Below are positions 8,359 through 16,626 of a stretch of 64,000 nucleotides of DNA, in pieces (position 1 is the first letter of the stretch; every line of letters starts with the position of its first letter). A model generated the notes under the pieces. The model did no database searches. It saw only the letters and a list, made by a program, of their open reading frames with translations, and was not told the origin of the DNA. This DNA comes from Bradyrhizobium barranii subsp. barranii. GTDB taxonomy: Bacteria; Pseudomonadota; Alphaproteobacteria; Rhizobiales; Xanthobacteraceae. Location of the stretch: assembly GCF_017565645.3 (NCBI RefSeq), contig NZ_CP086136.1, positions 1,054,001 to 1,118,000 on the forward strand, read 5' to 3'. The position numbers and the translations under genes are program-made.

Positions 8359-9588
8359 TCAGAGCGCCTCCGGCCAAGGCTGAGCAACCTGCTTCAGCAG
8401 CGCGACGTCGGCCTTTGCGTAATAGGCCGTCGTGTCGATGCCGCGATGCCGAAGGACGAGGCCGATCTTGTCGAGCGGCACGCCATGGCGCAGCATCTCG
8501 GTCGCCGCGGTGTGCCGCAGAGTGTGGGCCCCTTTGACCGGCGCCACAATGTCGGCCCGCTTCATGATACGCTTGACCACCGACGAGATGCCGTCGCCTC
8601 GTCGGAATGGCCGGCTCGGCGCGATCGTGCGCAGGAACAAGACATCGTTCCGGCCGGTAGACGGCCGGCATTCGAGGTAGGCGGCGATCGCATCCCCGAC
8701 GTCTTGCGGTAGCGGCAGCCGGACCTCGTAGCGCGACTTGCCGCAGACCCGTAGCGATCCCGTTTGCCACTCAATATCCGCGAGACGCAGTTGCGCCACG
8801 TCACCGGCCCGCAGGCCGAGGCGCACCAACAAAAGTACGATCGCACGATCACGCCGGCGCCCACCGACGTCGCCGTCACAGACAGCGATCAGCCGGTCGA
8901 CCTGCTCGGTCGACAGATACCGGGGCATGTCGGCAAGCTGCCAATGAGCGTAGGCTGGAACGGCGCCGTCGAGACCTGCCTGACAACGGCCTGCGACTGC
9001 GAGATACCGCAGGAAGGCCCGCAGGCTCGTTGTCATCTTCTCGATCGTGCCACTCCCGCTATTGCTCGCCCGCTCCAGGAAGTAACTGCGGACATCGTTC
9101 GGCCTCCAGCCGTCCGGGTCAGATCGAAGATGCATCATCAGGCCCGCGGCGTCGCGGGCGTAGAGCCTGATGGTGGCATCGGATGCGCCGCGATGCTTGC
9201 GCAGCCACGTTTTGAAGTCGGCGACCAGCTGCGGCTCGGCGGGTGCTGCCGCCACCGCGGACCGGCAAAGGCCGAGCTCGACGAGGTGCCGACGAAAGAG
9301 CCTGGCACCGTAGATGGTGTGGTGGTTGCGCCGGCCGCCTTTGGCGCGTGGACACCGGCAAGTGCGCAGGTGCTCGCCGAACGCGGCGAGATCAACGTCC
9401 GTCAGGCCCGCGCCTTGCTCGGCCATAACATGACCGATGTGAGCCGCCGCTCGCAAATAGCGTACCGCTGTCTCGGGGCCATAGCCCTGCCGCTCCAGCG
9501 CCGCTGCAAACCCGTCAAGGTAAGGCCCGCTCGGCCCACTGCGCAGATGCCCCAGCATCTTCGCTGCCGAGAAGTACGTCTCCAACAT
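8359..9588 (-). CDS. ritA: RIT element tyrosine recombinase A
   Basis: 409 residues from the ATG at 9588, chosen because GGAGACGG lies just upstream; the open frame continues further up but into the RIT terminal repeat. An N-terminal arm and core-binding domain (about 1-190) precede the catalytic domain: RLGLRAGDVAQLR (Arg I), GKSRYEVRLPL (Lys), HTLRHTAATEM (HxxR), VLRHRGIDTTAYY (His/Arg and catalytic Tyr). It is the first gene of the trio and is identical to the copy at 44214-45443. Its stop overlaps the ritB start. The gene is intact. Confidence 0.9.
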   Translation of the reverse strand: MLETYFSAAKMLGHLRSGPSGPYLDGFAAALERQGYGPETAVRYLRAAAHIGHVMAEQGAGLTDVDLAAFGEHLRTCRCPRAKGGRRNHHTIYGARLFRRHLVELGLCRSAVAAAPAEPQLVADFKTWLRKHRGASDATIRLYARDAAGLMMHLRSDPDGWRPNDVRSYFLERASNSGSGTIEKMTTSLRAFLRYLAVAGRCQAGLDGAVPAYAHWQLADMPRYLSTEQVDRLIAVCDGDVGGRRRDRAIVLLLVRLGLRAGDVAQLRLADIEWQTGSLRVCGKSRYEVRLPLPQDVGDAIAAYLECRPSTGRNDVLFLRTIAPSRPFRRGDGISSVVKRIMKRADIVAPVKGAHTLRHTAATEMLRHGVPLDKIGLVLRHRGIDTTAYYAKADVALLKQVAQPWPEAL

Positions 9589-9732
9589 GTCCGTCTCCGT
9601 ATGTGACCGGCCATCAGTGGCCGACCCAACGGGGCCGCACGAGCGACTTGTAATGGAGAGCTCGAGAGCGGCAATCCACAAGAAAATACGGTGATCGCGA
9701 TTGGCAGCTCCCCATTACTGGCTTTGCCCATA

Positions 9733-9977
9733 CGGCAGGAATTATAGGCAACGCGTGTCGTGCCGCAGTCGTCGCAAGCCTCCATGTGGCCGCCGAGCGC
9801 CTCGGTCCGGCACGCAACGATCGCGCTCATCACGCGCCGCTCGACCCGCCCCAGATGACCGGCATGTACACGGCGATAGGCGTCGCCATGCCGGCGCAGA
9901 ATATCGGCAATCTCGATGGCGGGCCTGTTGCCGCGGCTGTCGGGGCGGATCATCACCCGCATCCCGCCGCGGATCAT
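9733..9977 (-). pseudogene. IS91 transposase, N-terminal part (copy 1)
   Basis: The ATG at 9977 overlaps the TGA of the upstream integrase (ATGA). The frame encodes IADILRRHGDAYRRVHAGHLG and the first half of the zinc-binding region, EACDDCGTTRVAYNSC, before reaching the RIT repeat. The remainder, starting RNRHCPKC, is at 2759-3760. The two halves join precisely in the Cys-rich zinc ribbon. The sequence is identical to the corresponding part of copy 2 (47414-47658), although the C-terminal halves of the two copies differ at many positions. Confidence 0.85.
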
Positions 9978-10834
9978 CTAGGTGGCGTCACCTCCAGCGA
10001 CAGGCGATCGAGCGGGCTCTGCGTCGCCCGGATCGTATCGGTGGCGACCTGCGTGTAGCGCGCTGTCGACGACAAATTATTGTGCCCGAGCAAGACCTGG
10101 ATGATCCGGATATCGGTTCCGTTCTCGAGAAGATGCGTCGCGAAGCTGTGGCGCAGCGTGTGGAGCGTGACGCGCTTGGTCAGGCCCGCAGCCTTCACCG
10201 CCGACCGACAGGCGGCGTGCAACACGGTCTGATCGATCGGATGATCTTCGTCACGACCAGGGAACAGATAAAGCCGCGGCCGGGCGAGCCGCCAGTAGGT
10301 GCGCAGGATGCCCAGCAGCTGGGGCGACAGCATCACGTTGCTATCCTTCGCCCCCTTGCCGTGGCGCACCTGGATGACGCCACGGGCGCTGTCGATGTCT
10401 TCGATCCGCAGTCCCGCAACCTCCGAGGCCCTGAGCCCGGCCGCATAGGCGGTGGTGAGCGCGGCGCGGCTCTTCAGGCTCGATACCGCTTCAAGAAACT
10501 GAACCACTTCGTCGGCGCTGAGCACGACCGGCAGCTTGCGCGGTTCTCGCGCATAGGGAATGCGCTCCGGGATGAGCGCCTCGCCGAGCGTGACACCGTA
10601 GAAAAACCGTAGCGCGCAGACGATCTGGTTCAGCGCCGGCCATGAAATGCCGGTCGAGACCAGATGCACCTGGAAGGCGCGGACGTCTTCCAGCTCTAAC
10701 CGGTCAGGTGATCGGCCAAAATAGCGGCTGAACTTCGAAACAGCGCTGATGTAGGATCGCTGCGTCGCTGGCGACAGATTGCGGACGGTCATGTCTTCGA
10801 TCATGCGACGGCGAAGAGGGCTCAAATCGGCCAT
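9974..10834 (-). CDS. Tyrosine recombinase carried by the IS91 element (copy 1)
   Basis: 286 residues from ATG 10834, chosen for the AGGAG site 9 bases upstream. A SAM-like N-terminal domain (LSPATQRSYISAVSKFSRYF) is followed by the catalytic residues YAAGLRASEVAGLR (Arg I), GKGAKDSNVML (Lys), HTLRHSFATHLL (HxxR) and LLGHNNLSSTARY (His, Tyr). XerD-like integrases upstream of the transposase are known in a subset of IS91-family elements, where their role is not settled. The gene overlaps the transposase start by ATGA. It is almost identical to 47655-48515. Confidence 0.9.
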   Translation of the reverse strand: MADLSPLRRRMIEDMTVRNLSPATQRSYISAVSKFSRYFGRSPDRLELEDVRAFQVHLVSTGISWPALNQIVCALRFFYGVTLGEALIPERIPYAREPRKLPVVLSADEVVQFLEAVSSLKSRAALTTAYAAGLRASEVAGLRIEDIDSARGVIQVRHGKGAKDSNVMLSPQLLGILRTYWRLARPRLYLFPGRDEDHPIDQTVLHAACRSAVKAAGLTKRVTLHTLRHSFATHLLENGTDIRIIQVLLGHNNLSSTARYTQVATDTIRATQSPLDRLSLEVTPPR

Positions 10835-10943
10835 CTCGATACTCCTGTCTGAGGGGGTGGGCTCCAACACCCACATCCTCTCAGCCAGGAGGCGATCTAC
10901 GCCACCTTGCCCCTTACGCCGCGGCAGCGGCTTCGTTCAATCC

Positions 10944-11125
10944 CAAACGATTCAATCCGGTCGGGAACCGCTCTAACAACGCCGCTGGGCGCACCCGCCA
11001 AGGACATCGGGGAAGGTTCATTAAGGCGCCCTATCTGCGAGTTCGGGTAGCCGAGTCCGCTGAGATGGTGCCCTCACGCCGACCGTGCTAAGGATCGAAG
11101 GGTGGCGCCACTCAAGAGTGCCAGC
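10944..11125. other. Spacer between IS91 and the repeat region
   Basis: No gene is recognised. It begins where identity between the two IS91 copies ends. Confidence 0.5.
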
Positions 11126-11275
11126 ACTGATAAGGTTTCAGCTATTTCCTTATCAGTCGGCGACTGACTCCGTTTTGTTAGATTCCTTATCAGTCCGCAG
11201 ACTGACCGCGATTGTGCAATTACCTTATCCGTTGATCAAAGGCGTCTGCAGCCAAATCTTATCAGCTGGCGGGAT
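11126..11275. repeat. Cluster of CCTTATCAGTC palindromic repeats
   Basis: Two good copies lie at 11145-11172 and 11182-11210. Each has TTCCTTATCAGTC, a 3-4 base loop, then GACTGAC, so each can form a hairpin. Two degenerate copies (11219-11237, 11254-11275) and an inverted ACTGATAAGG (11126-11135) flank them. Spacing is 30-43 bp and irregular, so this is not CRISPR. The cluster lies downstream of the helicase gene. A related inverted copy lies at 58717-58745, between the Gabija-like genes and the second DUF2130 gene. Terminator or recombination-site roles are both possible. Confidence 0.65.
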
Positions 11276-11360
11276 AGTTCCATTGGTCGGTCTGCACAAA
11301 TAGCAAGACCAATGACTTCGCTCGCAAGCAATTCCGACCTCCATCAATTCGATGACCCGC

Positions 11361-14300
11361 TCAAGTTAAACCCTCTGCTAAGCGTGCCTGCAAATCCGCT
11401 CCCACCCGTTTGAAACCGAGTAGCCGAGCGACTGTTTTGATAAGCTCCTCGTTTTCGCCCCCGCCGTTGTCCTCACGGGCTATCTTAAACGCGGCTTGTA
11501 TTTCCAGAATAGAGATGCATGCAGCCTTGAGAGTTGCACCGCTTTCGGCAGAGCGGTCGCGAACCGGAGGCGCATCCGACTGACCTCTTGTGTACCAGAA
11601 TTGTCCATCGGTAAGTAGATCGGCACTCCCTTTTCGGGCGACTGACAACGCGGATTCTGTCGCAGTTAATATTCGCGATCCCGCCTTTTCCTTGCCAAAG
11701 CAGGAGGCCACGCGCCGAGCGATCTCTTCCACATGAATCGGACCCTCGGCGTCCACGATCTTTCGGGCCAAATTCGCGAGCACAGAAACGGGCGCCTCGT
11801 GCGGCTCGTTCGAAGTGCTGACGCGAAAGACCGCCCGCTGATATGCAGGCATCTGCCGAACGACGACCTCGGGAACTAAGATTGGCGCGGCTTCGATTTC
11901 GGTTGGCTCGGCCGATCGCCCCTGATTTTCGCCCTCGACTCGCAGCCCTTTGTCAGAACTCTCCCGTGCATCCAGGAGCGCTTTGCGCAGTCGCTCTATC
12001 TCAAAGTGACGATTATAAAACCAGTCGGTACTCCAAATTCGATGAAACCGCCAACCGAGGTGCTCGAGCACGTCCTGACGTAAACGGTCCCGTTCCCTGG
12101 CCCACAGAGCACTATGGTACGTCGCACCATCACACTCGACGGCCAGGATATAGCTACCCGGCTTATCAGGGTGACGAATACCCAGATCGATTCGGAAACC
12201 AGCAGATCCGACCTGCGCATCTGCGAGGAAGCCATACCCCCGCACAACATCAGCAACATCTTCTTCGAAAGGCGAATCTGCATCGAGGCCAGTCGGCGCG
12301 TCTTCGTCCAGACGACCATTCTTCGCAAAATCAAGAAAGCGCTTGAGGATTCGCGGGCCTTCTTTTGAGGTGCGATTCAAATCAATGTCGCCGGGATCGA
12401 AGGATGCAAACACCTCGCAGCGGATCCTAGCACGAGTGAACAGTACATTGAGTCGTCGTTCGCCGCCTTCTCCGTTAACCGGGCCGAACGACATGCTGTT
12501 CAACCTTCCGCCGGCTATAGCGGGGCCATAGCCAACACTAACGAGAATGACGTCGCGCTCGTCGCCCTGCACGTTCTCGATGTTCTTGACAAAAAGATCT
12601 TCCGATTGCCCCTCGCGCAGAAATTGATCTAGCGTGGTGTCTTGGCGACGACGAAGCTCGAGTAACTCTGTTATGAGGTTTCGCTGCGCAAACGAGAACG
12701 TGACCACTCCGAGGGAATGCGTTGGATTTTCTCTCGCGTGCTCCGCTATTCGATCGACAATGGACTCGCCTTCTTTGCGGTTATCCCGCTTTCCGCCCTT
12801 GTCGTAAACCCCATCGACCCGGGTAAAGCACAGGCCGTAGGCCGGATCTTTCTGTAGGGGGGACGGCGGCAGAACGAGGTCGCTGTCATAGAACTCTCGA
12901 TTCGAAACTTCGATAAGCGATGGATCACGTGATCGATAATGCCATTTCAGCATTCTACCTGCGAAGCCGCGCGCCTCGCAAAGAGTGAGGATACTCTCCA
13001 TACTGCCAATTGTTGCCGCGCCTTCCAGCAAGTCCGGGCCGACGTATTCATTGTCGCCTTCCTTGTCATCCTCTTCGTCCGCCAAAACCCGATCGAAGAA
13101 GGAGGATGGCGGAAGCTGCTTCTTGTCACCCACCACCACAATTTGCGTAGCTCGTGCGATCGCTCCAAGCGCGTCCTCTGGGCGAACTTGCGAAGCCTCA
13201 TCGATGACCAGAAGGTCAAACGAGATCGTGCCCGGCGGCAAGTATTGAGCGACCGATATTGGGCTCATCAACAAGACGGGTTTAATACGTTGTATTGCTG
13301 TGCCGGCCTTTTCGACCAATCGTCGCAGTGCCATATGGCTGCGCTTTTTCCCAATCTCGCCACGTAGGACTTTCATCTCCCCCATGGCGCCTTGAGGTAC
13401 CTGCGCGAGGTGGCCGGCTAGAATCGTGGTTACATTGTCCTTGAGCTGCTGACGCTCTAGCGTCGCGAAGGTGTCAACCAGATCATGGCGCCGTTCCAGG
13501 CCAATCTCGCGGAGGTCGGCGTTTTGCTCAAGAGCGCCCTTCCAAAGGCGTTCGGCACGGGCGTAACGTAGCTCGATTGCTGCTGCAGCTCCATCGAGCT
13601 CGCCAGATCGCATCCGCTCCTCAAGGCTGGACAATCCCGCAGACACAAGCGCCTGCCGACGCCGGGCGAGTTGGGTCCACGCCGCATATCGATTAGTCGA
13701 AGCAGCCATAGCTCCAAAGCGCGCAGCGACAGCGTTGAGTTCGGTGTGCTCAAGACCTAGATCACCGAAACTGCCAAGATCAAGATCGAGCAGTTTCACA
13801 ATGGCTTGCAACGCCGAGCGTGCTGCTTGCGCCGCCTCTCGCAATGCCCGTAGCATCGCAGTTAGGGCGTCAACCTGAGCGGCTAGTGCGATCGACTTGT
13901 CCGAACGCACGGAGATTGGGGCTTTGGAGAGCCTCTCACACCATTCGGCGACGGCAACCAATTTCCTAAAGTCGGATTTTTCTCCGCGCCAGGCATCACC
14001 GAGAATACGACCGCAATATTCTCGATCGTCTTCCCATTCCGATCTCAGCGAAGTCACTGCGGTCAGTTGGTCGATCCGCGCAACTCTCTCGGTCGCGGTT
14101 TTGGGTAAGCCTCCACGCAACAGGCCGGCAAGTTCTCGTGATGCGCCACGGTAGCGGCCACCCCAGCGGGCAAAGAACGAACGAATACCCGCCGCCAGCG
14201 GAGCACGGAGATGGTTAGAAGAAGCGCTGAAGGCGGTTTCGACAAATGCTTCTAACGCTTGGTCGAGCGCATGCCGCCACGCCATGCCGGCACGCAGGGC

Positions 14301-16061
14301 TTGGTGAAGGCGAGGAATGTCCGGTGCGTCGAGCACCTTCTGCGCAATGTCGGCCGCGTTAAGGGGCAATCCTTCGAGGCGCCCTAGTACATCGGCCAGC
14401 GGAGCAACAACGTCGAAGGCTGCGGTGTTAGGCAACGCAAGCGCGTCGACGGGCATGCGCAGTGACTTTGCAAGCGAGGTCACGGCGACTTGAGCTTCAG
14501 TCAGCGAAATTGTCAGTCGAGCTAAGTCCACCGGCTGAAGATGAAGATTGCCCGTGCCCTCGAAGGGATGCGAGGCTGTTCGGCCCTCTTCCGCGAGGAG
14601 CGCGCCATATTCTTCGATCGTCGCTAGCAAATCGATCTCTTGCTGCCGCGACATTGAATGCAGGCTTTCGACCTCCAGAGTTGGGGGCGACATGCCTTTC
14701 CCAATAAACTGAGATTGCCGACCAAGCACGCTATAGGCCGTCTCTCCCGTAGCTCCGATTGGGCGATGTAACGCTTCTGCAAGACTGTTCAGTCGATCGC
14801 GGCCTTCTCTCAAAGCCGTTGGCGCTCCCGGCACTCCGGGCACGACGCTAGCCTGCGACAAGGTGCGCGCCAGTTCGCCAAGGACTGCTTTCTTATTTGC
14901 ACTTCTCGAATGTAGCTCAAGACATATATCACGTAGCCCGACCTTCACGAGCCGATCGTTCACCACAGTGAGCGCAGCCATCTTTTCGGCAAGGAACAGG
15001 ACTCGCTTACCTTCCTTGGCCGCAGCCGCAATAATGTTCGTGATTGTCTGAGACTTGCCTGTTCCAGGTGGCCCTTGAACGACCAGGTTCCGTCCTGACC
15101 GCACCTCCTCGATCACCTTAGCTTGCGACGCATCCGCATCGACAACATGGAAAAGCTTTTCTGGCGGCAGGACCTCGTCCAACTTGTCATTTGAGGTAAA
15201 TAGCGGCTCCTCGGGTTCAAAGCCTTCGTAGAGTAGACCACGAGTAAGCGCATGGGCTGCCAGTGCGTCGTCGGGCCACGCCTCGATGGCCAGGTCACGA
15301 TACATCAGTAGCTTACTGAAGCTGAAAAATCCCAACTGCATAGCATCGGGGTCGAGCTTCCAGCGTTCCCGCGACCTGGTCACCTGTTGCACTTCGGTAA
15401 AATAGTCGGACGGCTTCCAGTCTTCTTCGATTTCTAGCTCGGGAAGCTCGATTCCGAAGTCGTCTCTCAACCGCTGCTGGAGCGGCAGATTTGTGAGAGC
15501 GTCTTCGTCTCGCACTCGCAGGTCGAATGTCGAAGTCCTCGCGTTGCGCACGAGTTCGACGGGAAGGAGAACGAGCGGTGCTTCACGTGGTAAGCTCGAC
15601 GCCTTGTCCTCGTACCAGGTCAGGAAGCCCATCGCGAGGTACAGGACATTGACGCCGGATTCCTCCTCCGCAGTTTGGGCTTCCCGCGCTATCTTCAACA
15701 GCTTCTTCTGCAGCGCGTCGGGACCGAGCCGCGTCTCAAGCCATGAATCGGTGCGGCGATCTTCTTCGGACCGTTGCCCGATAACGTTAGCGAGGACGAC
15801 TTCGCCGCTATCCTCGACCTTGTCCTTCCCGAGCGCGAAAAAGCGCATGGTCTTGCCACCAGAAAGCAAGGCATGAACATCATCGGAATGCTCGTTGACG
15901 ATATTCAGTACGTTACCGCGCGTGTTAGCGCGATTGACGTGAATAAGGCGATTGCGGGTCCCTGTCTCGACCAACCTGCGCCGCGTATCATCAAACAGCC
16001 TTGTAACAGCCGATCTAGCTTCCTGATCCACGCCTTTCGGCCGCGTGCCGATGCTCGCCAA
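11361..16061 (-). CDS. DUF4011 / SF1 helicase / Vsr-like nuclease protein, defence-type
   Basis: 1566 residues. In order: DUF4011 (about 15-290; RLVETGTRNRLIHVNRAN), helicase core with Walker A QGPPGTGKSQTITNII (about 330), a long insertion to about 930, Walker B LLVIDEASQV (about 950) with VVGDKKQLPP, then the motif V/VI region NVQGDERDVILVSVGYG and NVLFTRARIRCEVF (about 1150-1230). A Vsr/MTES_1575-type PD-(D/E)XK nuclease follows (about 1255-1355; RIDLGIRHP, AVECDGATYHS, WRFHRIWSTDWF), then a DUF3320 tail (about 1400-1566). Proteins of this architecture are found in defence islands and at least one helicase-Vsr type is described as a single-gene antiphage system (I recall the name Hhe but cannot verify it). 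It probably unwinds or tracks on invading nucleic acid and cuts it. The next gene upstream on the same strand encodes a DUF2130 nuclease, 565 bp away. Confidence 0.9.
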   Translation of the reverse strand: MASIGTRPKGVDQEARSAVTRLFDDTRRRLVETGTRNRLIHVNRANTRGNVLNIVNEHSDDVHALLSGGKTMRFFALGKDKVEDSGEVVLANVIGQRSEEDRRTDSWLETRLGPDALQKKLLKIAREAQTAEEESGVNVLYLAMGFLTWYEDKASSLPREAPLVLLPVELVRNARTSTFDLRVRDEDALTNLPLQQRLRDDFGIELPELEIEEDWKPSDYFTEVQQVTRSRERWKLDPDAMQLGFFSFSKLLMYRDLAIEAWPDDALAAHALTRGLLYEGFEPEEPLFTSNDKLDEVLPPEKLFHVVDADASQAKVIEEVRSGRNLVVQGPPGTGKSQTITNIIAAAAKEGKRVLFLAEKMAALTVVNDRLVKVGLRDICLELHSRSANKKAVLGELARTLSQASVVPGVPGAPTALREGRDRLNSLAEALHRPIGATGETAYSVLGRQSQFIGKGMSPPTLEVESLHSMSRQQEIDLLATIEEYGALLAEEGRTASHPFEGTGNLHLQPVDLARLTISLTEAQVAVTSLAKSLRMPVDALALPNTAAFDVVAPLADVLGRLEGLPLNAADIAQKVLDAPDIPRLHQALRAGMAWRHALDQALEAFVETAFSASSNHLRAPLAAGIRSFFARWGGRYRGASRELAGLLRGGLPKTATERVARIDQLTAVTSLRSEWEDDREYCGRILGDAWRGEKSDFRKLVAVAEWCERLSKAPISVRSDKSIALAAQVDALTAMLRALREAAQAARSALQAIVKLLDLDLGSFGDLGLEHTELNAVAARFGAMAASTNRYAAWTQLARRRQALVSAGLSSLEERMRSGELDGAAAAIELRYARAERLWKGALEQNADLREIGLERRHDLVDTFATLERQQLKDNVTTILAGHLAQVPQGAMGEMKVLRGEIGKKRSHMALRRLVEKAGTAIQRIKPVLLMSPISVAQYLPPGTISFDLLVIDEASQVRPEDALGAIARATQIVVVGDKKQLPPSSFFDRVLADEEDDKEGDNEYVGPDLLEGAATIGSMESILTLCEARGFAGRMLKWHYRSRDPSLIEVSNREFYDSDLVLPPSPLQKDPAYGLCFTRVDGVYDKGGKRDNRKEGESIVDRIAEHARENPTHSLGVVTFSFAQRNLITELLELRRRQDTTLDQFLREGQSEDLFVKNIENVQGDERDVILVSVGYGPAIAGGRLNSMSFGPVNGEGGERRLNVLFTRARIRCEVFASFDPGDIDLNRTSKEGPRILKRFLDFAKNGRLDEDAPTGLDADSPFEEDVADVVRGYGFLADAQVGSAGFRIDLGIRHPDKPGSYILAVECDGATYHSALWARERDRLRQDVLEHLGWRFHRIWSTDWFYNRHFEIERLRKALLDARESSDKGLRVEGENQGRSAEPTEIEAAPILVPEVVVRQMPAYQRAVFRVSTSNEPHEAPVSVLANLARKIVDAEGPIHVEEIARRVASCFGKEKAGSRILTATESALSVARKGSADLLTDGQFWYTRGQSDAPPVRDRSAESGATLKAACISILEIQAAFKIAREDNGGGENEELIKTVARLLGFKRVGADLQARLAEGLT

Positions 16062-16626
16062 TCTAACCGTCCCCCGCGAGCCACTCTGGAAATTGGTCTG
16101 ACGCGTTAGGGCTCATCTCCGCCGCGCCGCAGATTTTGAGCTGGTCAGGATGGCTGCGGGTGCTCCGATCGCTTTGCGCTCGCCATACCCCGTCCCGACC
16201 CCAGCTCCTCTTCTGGTTGTGAATGATTATAGCGAGAAATGAGGCGCGTCATCTCCCTTCCGCGGTACTTAGACAAAAGGCGATTGTGGACAAAGTCCCA
16301 AGGCCCACGTATCCGGGATGCTACGAACGTCTATGCTCGAGTGCCGCTCGAAATTCGCGACAATGCTACATCTGACCGAATGGATCGAGCGCTCGTACAG
16401 GCTAAGCGATGATGCAAGTTCCTCGCATGAAACCTTCACTCAAGTCTCTTTGCCGGTGCTCCAGTGGTTGAAGATCGCGACGGCCTTGCAACAAATGTTA
16501 GGCGCTCAACGTGAGCCCAAATTACCGCAGTTCGTCCGCACCCCGGTCCGCCCCGGACGCCGACAGGATAGCATACTAACACCGCGCCGCGGGCCTATTG
16601 CGGTGCACCTCGGTCCAAACGGACAT
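16062..16626. other. Intergenic region, no recognisable gene
   Basis: It lies upstream of the helicase gene and downstream of DUF2130. Open frames here lack start signals and domains. It must contain the helicase promoter unless transcription reads through from 18036. Confidence 0.5.

Larger units (their letters stand above)
4854..8359 (-). pseudogene. ritB: RIT tyrosine recombinase B, split by IS21
   Basis: The N-terminal part runs from ATG 8359 to 7989 and the C-terminal part from 5396 to the stop at 4854. They are separated by a 2592-bp IS21 element with an 8-bp target duplication, TGCGGGCG. If the insertion is removed, the protein matches the intact RitB at 45443-46348, with SSTGLRISEAL (Arg I), LHDLRHTFAV (HxxR) and the Tyr in IYATYWY. 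The insertion falls shortly before the first catalytic Arg, so no recombinase can be made. The overlap with ritA is TGATG at 8359. Confidence 0.9.
3789..9732 (-). mobile_element. RIT (recombinase in trio) element copy 1, interrupted by IS21
   Basis: Perfect 28-bp terminal inverted repeats lie at 3789-3816 and 9705-9732; they start TATGGGCAAAGCC and end GGGGAGCTG. Between them are three overlapping tyrosine recombinase genes on the minus strand in the order ritA, ritB, ritC, which is the defining layout of RIT elements. A CGGCA direct repeat flanks the insertion (3756-3760 and 9733-9737), with the extra 31-bp palindrome on the ritC side. ritB is broken by IS21. Here the RIT genes point the same way as the IS91 transposase. 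Confidence 0.85.
2482..10943 (-). mobile_element. IS91-family element copy 1, interrupted by RIT and IS21
   Basis: The two ends carry the inverted repeat GGATTGAACGAAG (2482-2494, and as complement 10931-10943). The boundary at 10943 is where identity with the second copy (ends at 48627) stops. The element contains a tyrosine recombinase gene followed by an IS91 (Y1/HUH-type) transposase, overlapping by ATGA. The transposase is split by a RIT element at 3789-9732, and that element is split by IS21 at 5397-7988. It lies in the same orientation as copy 2 at 42742-48627. Confidence 0.8.

Noticed and set aside
11126..11275. CRISPR array
   Set aside because: Repeat units are degenerate, spacing is irregular (30-43 bp) with short or no spacers, and no cas genes are nearby.
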